A DNA stretch of 64,000 nucleotides, taken from Henckelia pumila. Taxonomy: Eukaryota; Streptophyta; Magnoliopsida; Lamiales; Gesneriaceae. Under the pieces are notes generated by a model. It searched no databases. It was not told where the DNA came from and saw only the letters and a list, made by a program, of their open reading frames with translations. Position numbers and translations under genes: made by a program. Shown here piece after piece: positions 56,991 to 64,000 of this stretch. Location of the stretch: positions 113,724,289 to 113,788,288 of the forward strand of contig NC_133122.1 of the NCBI RefSeq assembly GCF_033568475.1. The letters run 5' to 3'. How positions within the stretch are numbered: the first letter of the stretch is position 1; each line of letters opens with the position of its first letter.

Positions 56991-57709
56991 TATTTAATCC
57001 TTCTTTCCACCATATCTTAATTTCCAAAGTAGCTTCGTTGCTGTGCCGTTGAGATCTGGAAACAGCAGCATCTAACTCTCCAAGCAAATGGTAATTTAAA
57101 TGGTCAGTTTTCTTAACCTTGTGCATGCTCTGTGTATCTGTATTTTGAAGTTTGTGGGAATTATTTTATTTGGAAGGTCACATGCGGTTCTGAATGGAAT
57201 TTCTGATATGACATCTGCTGAGCATCTAATTATATTTTTTTTGGAGCTTCATGTGTAAATAGTGGGAGATTCTCGATTCAATTAGTTAGAACTGCGGAAA
57301 GTTGTTCTTTGTGTGCTGATGATGCCCTTGAATTTGGTGGGATTGGTTTATGATTTTGGCGAGTGTAATTTGATGAATATTTGGGTACTTCTGCCAAAAT
57401 TTTCAATTTTCAAAGTGAACATTTCATATTTTTGGAAAAGCTAAGAGTGTGTGGGATATGGAATTAGGTGAAGACTTGTATTTGTGAGTCCACCACGCCG
57501 CGTCTCCACCCTCAGACGTTTATAAACAATTATTCCAAACATTCATGCATTACTTTTGACTGTTTATTCATGTAGAAAAACAACCACTTTAAATGTCCAT
57601 TTCAATCTTGTATTAAAACCAAAGCGGATTAAGGCTTTTGGTCACATAGTCTTTACAGTGGATCAAAGACATGAGTAGCAAGACCTAATAAACTATTGTG
57701 GAATTACAG
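56991..57709 (+). other. Probable TAP46 5'UTR exon and first intron
   Basis: A donor-like CAAGCAAATG|GTAATTTAAA lies near 57083, and the acceptor TTACAG ends at 57709 just before the start codon. By analogy with the pseudogene, whose 5'UTR exon is also followed by an intron ending GGAATTACAG, an untranslated first exon is likely. The upstream sequence is unlike that of the three pseudogene copies. 57388-57480 resembles 50496-50570. Confidence 0.5.
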
Positions 57710-60430
57710 ATGGAGGACAATACGTTGCCAATTCTATTCGAGCAGGCTCTAAAGATTCACCAAATCGTGTCCGATTCTTCAATCGAACAGGTTTTAGAAA
57801 GACTGTATAAGATGTGTGTTATATTCTGCTATCTTTTCCTTTGATTACAATTTCACAATTATGTTTCGTTTTCTTTGATAATAATTATCAGGAAACTGTG
57901 AGAAATGGATGTGAGCTCTTGATGAAATGCGAGGATATGATTGGAAAGTTGGGGTTATTTTCGTCTAACGAGACGAAGGATGATATCAGCACCACCAACC
58001 TCAAATATCTTCTTGTAGGTGTTGAATACTTTTTTGAACCGTCGTGAAATGCAAATTAGTCTTAAATGAGTGGTAAATGTACTGGATTTGTTTTCTGTTT
58101 TAATCTTTAAACACACTTTCTTGCAAATGTGAAAAAAAACTGAGCTGATTTTCATTTCTGTGATAATCTGATTAATTGGTCACCTCTGAAAGCTAACATT
58201 TAGAAGTATTTAACTCACGGTCTTTGATACAGGTTCCATATTATCTTGGTGAGTTAACAGAAAAAAATTCACAGGAGGACCGAATTCAGATTCTTAAAGC
58301 TTCACTAGCCAAGTTAAAGGTACTGGTTTTAGATATTGGTCACACTTTGAGGACATGTGCTTAAGGAAGTTATTGATGTTTTTGTAAATGTCGAATTTCA
58401 TTTGGCCATGTCTAGGAATTTATTTCATTTTGTGAAGCTATGGAGCTAGTGACGGAGGATGAACTGGAATCATCTATGCAATCAAGGAGTAATTCCACTG
58501 CTGATCAAAGAGCTAAGAAGGTTGGCAATCCTTTCTCAGACGTGTTTCCTTGAACGTCATAGACTCATAATTCCATTTCCCTCTTTGTTACTGCGACTAG
58601 ATTTATTGAACAAGTGATTGTGCTCCTTCGTATCTAATGCTTGGGAATTACTTCAGATTGCTCGGTTCAAACGCATAAAGGCGGCTGAGTCAAAATTGCT
58701 TGAAATAAAGGAACGGAAGGAACGTCGTGGGCGCTCAACTAGAGCATCTGCACTGTCTACTCCCATAGAGACGAGTGAAGAAGATTTGGAGGATGATGCT
58801 GGAGAAGAGGAAAGGGAAGTAAGTTGTGTATTGAGAATTCATTTTTATTAATGTAACAATGTCCACCATTTTATGGTCTTAATAACTTGAACAGACGTCT
58901 ATGGACTGAGAATTCTTCTCTTTTTAACGCCAGCACTTTCATGTTGGCCTAAAGGCTTATTTTTTGCCGGTCATTTCTTTTTCCTCTGTGTCAGTATTAT
59001 GAGGAAAAGTCATCCCCGCAATTGCCCGTTTGTTTTACCATCTGATGCTTGCTTTTCTGCACCATTTTGAAGTGTTAACTTGTTTGTTAGAACACATTTT
59101 TCCGTGATTGTTGTCAAAATTGTTGAAATCGATGCTCTAATTCTTAAAAGCATCACTTCAATGGTACTGCTCAATTCATAACCATTATTTTGGTTTGTCC
59201 CTCCTCTTCCTTCCACACCATTGCATGAATTATAATGATGATTGTTCGGTTGCATGCCTGCAGGCATGGATGACCACCATCTCCTTGGCACTATGTAAGG
59301 TTGGTATGGATGTTTCTGATCTTTGAAGATTGTCCTTTCATCCTTTGTATTTTTAGCTTCTTTCTTTTGTTTCCTTGTTACTTACTCCTGTGTCTATAAT
59401 ATTAACAGTCGTTTGATTTGTCTGAGATGCTTAAGAAAGAGGAAGAAATGCTCGTAGCTGTAAGGGAGAAACAATCCAAGGTATTAGTCGGTAATACATA
59501 TTTTTTTCTATCTTGTTTATGCAGCATTTTGGGAATACGTTCTTTTTGAAATTATTATATGCCACGGGCTGGCACCATTTCCTTTGCTTCCCTTCACATT
59601 CTCTTAAATTTGAGTATTGTATAGGACTATATGTGTTTTCCCCTGCCTTCTGTTGTCAAGTTCATGGTTGCTTCGATTCCTACATTTAATTGTTTTCTGC
59701 ATGGACCTGAATCTTCTACTTCGTGTTTATTTCATATACCACGCTCAACTTTCGCAATATGTCAATTTGTACGAATTCATACAACGCCTTTTGTAGGAAG
59801 GGGACGACGACTATTTACAATCTACTCTTAATGAGCGCACCCACAAAGCTGAAGCTTGGCATCGTGATGCTTCGGCAAGAGCTCGATATACTAAACCTGC
59901 AACTCCTATTACATGTGCAACTTTTGCTCAAGATGTTTTAGAAGGTCGAGCAAAGGTGTCACAGTTTCACGAGCACAAGCACCAACCAATGATATTCGGA
60001 CCAGCTAGTCTTGTTTCCAAAAAACCAACAAGCGAGAGAGAAAGAATCGCAGCCCAAGTTTTCCAACCTCATCACAGGTATGCTGCTTCTAGTCTTAATA
60101 ACACAAAAATCATTTGACTCTTCACTTCGAACACGTGCTTGAGGAAAAAGAAAAGAAATAAGAATGGTTCGCATTTACAGAATGCCAACCATGAGTATCG
60201 AAGAAGCTGGGTTGAAGGAGATGAATATTATGAACAAATGGCAAGAGAAGAATGCAAAGCTCATGGAAGAAGCGAACTCGTCATGGTATAAGGACAATCG
60301 TCAGTCAAAGCCAGGCGAGGATGATGAGGAAGATGATGATGCGGCACAAGAGAAGGCAAGGGCGTGGGACGACTGGAAAGATGACAACCCTCGTGGTGCA
60401 GGCAATAAGAAGCTCACACCCTGTGGCTAA
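57710..60430 (+). CDS. TAP46: TAP46: PP2A-associated regulatory subunit (TAP42/alpha4 family), intact
   Basis: Nine coding exons with GT-AG borders: 57710-57790, 57892-58014, 58233-58319, 58416-58520, 58657-58818, 59264-59299, 59409-59480, 59797-60077 and 60181-60430. Together they give 1197 bp, or 398 residues, with no stops, close to the ~405 of Arabidopsis TAP46. Family landmarks are KCEDMIGKLGLFSSNETKDD and STTNLKYLL near the N-terminus, VPYYLGELTEK, EFISFCEAMEL, IARFKRIKAAESKLLEIKER with RRGRSTRASALSTP, ITCATFAQDVLEGRA, RMPTMSIEEAGLKEMNIMN, an acidic GEDDEEDDD run, and the terminal DDWKDDNPRGAGNKKLTPCG. In plants TAP46 binds catalytic subunits of PP2A, PP4 and PP6 and acts downstream of TOR; helical N-terminal repeats hold the phosphatase. 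It is cytosolic/nuclear with no signal peptide. The start was chosen as the first ATG after the acceptor, matching the pseudogene. Confidence 0.95.
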
Positions 60431-61026
60431 GGTTGAAGATATTGTTGAAATTTCAATTCTAATAAAGTAGAATTTACACAAATAAAATTAGGGGATAATA
60501 ACTTCGATTTTCTGTGTCTGCCTAATGATTCAGTTCCAGTTTTGTTGTGCTGCCGCTATAAATTCTCAAAATGCGACGTTTTTAAATATAGGCTAACAAA
60601 ATCCCCGTTTGCATTTTCTAAAATCTATTGGATTCTAAAACCTGATTCATTTTTAAATTATAGAAATCTCAAAGTCATTCAACAAATAGTGACACAAAGT
60701 CAGACCAAATTATTCTTGGATACCAGTTTTTGTTGAGAAAAATTTCAGTAATTTAATCGAGTTTTGAGTTGAATCTATAGAAATCTAAAGTCAATACTTA
60801 TTTTATCGGTTTAAATATTCAAACACAAATTCTAAGTCTTCACTCACAATGAATCCAGTTGTTATGGAGTGATTCTAATGCAAAATTGCAGATTATAATT
60901 TTATATTATCGTTGAATATTTTGAACATGAATGTGTCATAATTTATAAAATGTACATAAAATAATAATGATTCGAAACTTGTAATAATTTTAAGCAGTGA
61001 TTAATAAATACTAAAACCCTCCTCTT

Positions 61027-61064
<38 letters not shown>

Positions 61065-61460
61065 GTGACAACCTAACATGAAAATGAATAAATGATATAT
61101 GTTTTCAGACAATAAATATTATTAGAAATAAATTAATTAATCGGATAAATTTAAAGATAATTACTACAAATTAAAATAAGAGAAATATTCCCGATAAGCC
61201 AATGGAGAAGTTGTTCGACGCCTCCTTTCCTTTTCCGGCGGCTGAAGCGACTTCTCCCAAGCCCTAGAATTTTGTCTTTTTTTTTTTTGTCGTTTTCGAC
61301 GCCGTTTCCCCTACCTCAAAGATGTCGATTTCGATATACCCACAATTGTATACGTACTTGAAGCAACCAGGCAATTGGGTTTTCCTTTTGCAGGAACAGA
61401 AAAGAAAAGGGGATTACGAAATAAGAATTTGCTTATTTTTTGTTGGGTTGGATTTGTATG
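60431..61460. other. TAP46 3' flank and spacer
   Basis: The 3'UTR follows the stop and resembles that of the pseudogene (GAAGATATTGTTGAAATTTC, then AGTAGAATTTACACAAATAA). Beyond about 60560 is AT-rich spacer with no gene. 61200-61330 is GC-richer and may be the promoter/5' part of the phytolongin-like gene. Confidence 0.55.
61029..61063. repeat. Poly(T) run of about 35
   Basis: This is an uninterrupted T tract, the longest homopolymer in the window. I see no retrocopy attached to it on the minus strand; it may be slippage-expanded or affected by sequencing. Confidence 0.9.
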
Positions 61461-61950
61461 ATGGTGCTGTATCCCAATGTGCTCCACTACGCCTGCATTG
61501 CGAAGGGCACTTGGCGGAGTTCAATTCCAGGGACGAGAACCTAGCTGCTCTTGCCTCGAAAAGACGCCGGCTTTTCATTCCACCTTCTCCCACACCTACT
61601 CTTTCTTGATCGAGGACCCTTTTGTTTATTTCGCGATTTTCGATGTGAAATTCAGAAGGCTTGGCATTTTTGAAGACGTTTTTAACAGCGATTCGGGGAA
61701 AAGGAGGTTGGAGCATTTGAGCTCACATTGTTTTCAGGGTGAATTTAACCCTGTTTTCCGTCAACTTCTAGTCCTGCTCTCGGCTCAGAAATGGAGGTCT
61801 TCGGGTCTTCCAGGGGGCTGAGATTGAATGAACCCAAACGGGAAGTTGCGGTCTGGATCCGGTTCGACGGGAAGCCATAATTCGGATGCTGCCATGAGGT
61901 TGAAGATGATCAAGAAAAGGTGGTTCGGAGAATTCAAGGAAAAGCCATAA
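61461..61950 (+). pseudogene. Phytolongin-like (longin-domain, VAMP-related) gene, frameshifted
   Basis: Three frames in turn give a longin protein. MVLYPNVLHYACIAKGT from 61461 is followed by LAEFNSRDENLAALASK after a shift near 61508, then KTPAFHSTFSHTYSFLIEDP and FVYFAIFD after another shift near 61557. Weaker matches follow (SSHCFQGEFNPVFRQLL), with a stop near 61821 in that frame. A final basic segment in a further frame is RLKMIKKRWFGEFKEKP, with TAA at 61948-61950. The order HYACIAKG-LAEF-HSTFSHT-FVYF-NPVF is that of plant phytolongins, which have a SNARE-like longin fold without the SNARE motif and act in secretory membrane traffic. No C-terminal membrane segment is visible. Possible sequencing errors aside, this copy is broken. 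Confidence 0.65.
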
Positions 61951-62261
61951 TTTTTGCATTCATCTTGCTCTTTTCTTTTCTTCTACAAAAAGAGAGTTCA
62001 TGTCATTTTGGTTATTAAAAACTTGTGATTTATTGTGCTATTATCACAAGTTCGCTGTTGTTGTATCTTGGGAGAAGTTTGTCAAATTCCGTCGGCATCA
62101 AGAACGGGGCAAAATCTTTTTAAGGATATCGTGTTCAACACAAGAATGAACAAGTTTTAATTTTTTTTTTTCTGGTTTTGTTATGTTCAAAATGTTCCCA
62201 ACACCACACAAATATATCTACAAGGTTAAGAAGTTTTTCATCGAATTTTTGATAATTGAAA
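61951..62261. other. Junction region before copia element D
   Basis: It is AT-rich with no recognisable tRNA-Met primer site and no LTR end that I could define, so the 5' boundary of element D is unknown. A small palindrome (ACTTGTGAT...ATCACAAGT) lies at about 62021-62051. Confidence 0.5.
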
Positions 62262-64000
62262 ATGGCTAAAACTTCAACAACAAATGTTTCTGCGACGCAT
62301 GGGGAAAAATCGAAAAAATTCAGTGGCACAGATTTCAAGCGATGTCAACAAAAGATGCTATTATATCTCACAACCTTAAGTTTGGCTAGCTTCCTTAAGG
62401 AAGACCCTTCAAGCATTTCTAAAGACGAGATAGATCCTCGTAGGAGAGTAGTGTTTGATGCATGGAACCAAAGTGACTTCCTTTGCAAAAACTAAATCCT
62501 CAATAGACTGGACAATGCGTTGTACAATGTGTATTGTCATGTCAAAACAACAAAGGAACTTTGGGAAACACTTGAAAAGAAATACAAGGCGGAAGATGCC
62601 GGTCTGAAAAAGTTTATTGTGGGACGATTTCTAGATTTCAAGATGGTAGACTTCAAATCCGTAGCGAGTCAAGTGCAGGAAATGCAAGTACTACTGCACG
62701 AAATTCATTCGGAGGGGATGAGTCTAAGTGATTCCTTCCAAGTTGCTGCGCTAATTGAGAAACTACCTCCGTTGTGGAAGGGCTTCAAAAACTATCTGAA
62801 GCACAAGCGAAAGGAGATCGGTCTGGAAGATTTAATTGTGAGATTAAGGATCGAAGAAGACAATCGAAACACCGAAAAAAAACAACAAGTTAGCAGCAAA
62901 AGTGAATATCATGGAGACAAGTAATAATAAAGGGAAGAAGAGGAAGTTCGTGGCTGGGAAAGAAAAAATATCAATCAAACCCGAAGAAAAATTTTCAAGA
63001 AAATTGCTATAATTGCAGAAAACCAAATCATAAAGCAAAGGATTGCAGGCATCCAAAGAAAGGAAAACAACAAGCCAATGTGGCTCAAGCAAGGTCAGTA
63101 CCATTTGACTTATCTGATTTGGATTTAACCGCAATTGTGTTTGAAACAAATATGGAACCCCAATGAGTGGTGGGTTGATACGGGTGCTACCCGCTACATA
63201 TGCTCCGATAAGGAGATGTTTTCCACATACACTCCAACTTCTGGGAGAAAACTATTTATGGAAAACTCTGCCACATCGGACATTGTGGGGGTTGGAAAAG
63301 TCGTCTTGAAGATGACATCTGGAATGAAGGTGACTCTCGCTGAAGTGCTACACGTTCTTGAAATAAGAAAGAATCTGGTATCGGGGTCAGCACTTGTAAA
63401 ACATGGTTTTAGGCTGATATTTGAATCAAACAAGTTTGTACTGACCAAGAATGATCATTTTGTTGGGAAGGGGTATCTCGATGAGAACCTCTTCAAGTTG
63501 AATGTAATTGCGGTTCACCGCAACTTTGATGTCAATAAAGATAAATATTCTATTTATTTGCTTGAGTGTTCTGATTTATGGCATGTTCGTTTAGGTCACG
63601 TAAATTTTAATACTCTGTGACGTTAATGAATTTGGAATTATTGTCAAAGTACAAAATTGATCCAACACATAAATGCAAAATATGTGTTGAAGCAAAAATG
63701 ACCAAGCCGCCATTTCATTCATTCGAAAGATGTACAACTCCTTTACAATTAATTCACACAGCCTTATGTGATTTAAAATTTGTACAAACAAGAGGAGGCA
63801 AAAAGTATTTTGTGACATTTATTGATGATTGCACAAGATACTGTTATGTATATCTTTTAAGAATTAAAGATGAAGTACTCGATGCGTTCAAAAATTACAG
63901 AACTAAAGTTGAAAATCAACTTGGTAAGCAAATAAAAGGTATTCGGAGTGATAGAGGAGGAGAATATGGAGATCCATTTGATGATTTTTGCTCATCCTTG
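62262..64000 (+). pseudogene. Copia element D gag-pol, decayed and cut by the window end
   Basis: Gag starts MAKTSTTNVSATHGEKSKKF and has a TAA at 62493-62495. It continues [20 protein letters not shown] and [20 protein letters not shown] (UBN2/gag-polypeptide type), with a stop near 62922. The knuckle CYNCRKPNHKAKDC is in another frame. The protease reads WWVDTGATRYICSD (D-T-G intact). GAG-pre-integrase reads DLWHVRLGHVNF with a stop at 63618-63620, then [13 protein letters not shown]. The integrase first aspartate is replaced (HTALCD where HTDLCD is usual), and [10 protein letters not shown] carries the second. RT lies beyond the window. It is a different lineage from families A and C. Confidence 0.88.

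Noticed and set aside
61322..61609. 95-residue ORF starting MSISIYPQ as an intact gene
   Set aside because: Only a short stretch (LAEFNSRDENLAALASK) belongs to the longin-like protein; the rest is out of frame with it.

Overview
This window is nuclear DNA of a flowering plant, most likely a eudicot. The evidence is spliced genes with GT-AG introns, plant gene families (TAP46, a plant-type NMN adenylyltransferase, a phytolongin-like longin protein), plant-type Ty1/copia and Ty3/gypsy elements primed by initiator tRNA-Met, and MITE-like repeats. I cannot name the species. About three quarters of the window is transposon sequence. The only intact host gene I can support is one TAP46 copy near the right end.

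Layout. (1) 1-25975 is a Ty1/copia nest. A host element ('C') is split: its gag-pre-integrase/early integrase piece is at 3570-3775, and the rest of its pol plus 3' LTR is at 21490-25975. The split is made by an insertion (3776-21489) flanked by the 5-bp duplication TTCTC. That insertion ('A1') is itself interrupted by a second member of the same family ('A2', 5702-14586). A2 keeps a 1059-codon pol frame. Left of this lie an inverted LTR, an RNase H tail and a more divergent LTR of the same family. (2) 25976-36424 holds minus-strand Ty3/gypsy material. It consists of a truncated gag behind one LTR (G1) and a full but broken gag-pol (G2) whose two flanking LTRs belong to different families. (3) 36425-43639 is a TAP46 graveyard: a full-length intron-containing pseudogene, an inverted 5' fragment split by a gypsy solo LTR, and another direct 5' fragment, all accompanied by GC-rich palindromes. 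(4) 44645-49559 is a complete but gag-only LTR element (G3) with a GTTTT target duplication. (5) 49560-56990 holds a truncated NMN adenylyltransferase gene, two MITE-like elements (one carrying a solo LTR) and two copies of a housekeeping-type promoter with its first exon. (6) 57710-60430 is the intact TAP46 gene. (7) 61461-61950 is a broken phytolongin-like gene, and 62262-64000 is the start of a further decayed copia element running off the window.

How the parts relate. TAP46 is a regulatory partner of PP2A-type phosphatases. Only the right-hand copy can encode it; the other copies are decayed duplicates used as insertion sites by retrotransposons. Family A has lost the middle of gag but still spread, and G3 has gag but no pol, so both must have been moved by proteins supplied by other elements. 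A recurrent unexplained pattern is clusters of short GC-rich hairpins placed near the predicted 5' end of the genomic RNA in several unrelated LTR families (7673-7810, 27427-27646, 34496-34680, 42028-42174). In the two minus-strand gypsy LTRs the hairpins share a fixed 13-10-13 geometry.
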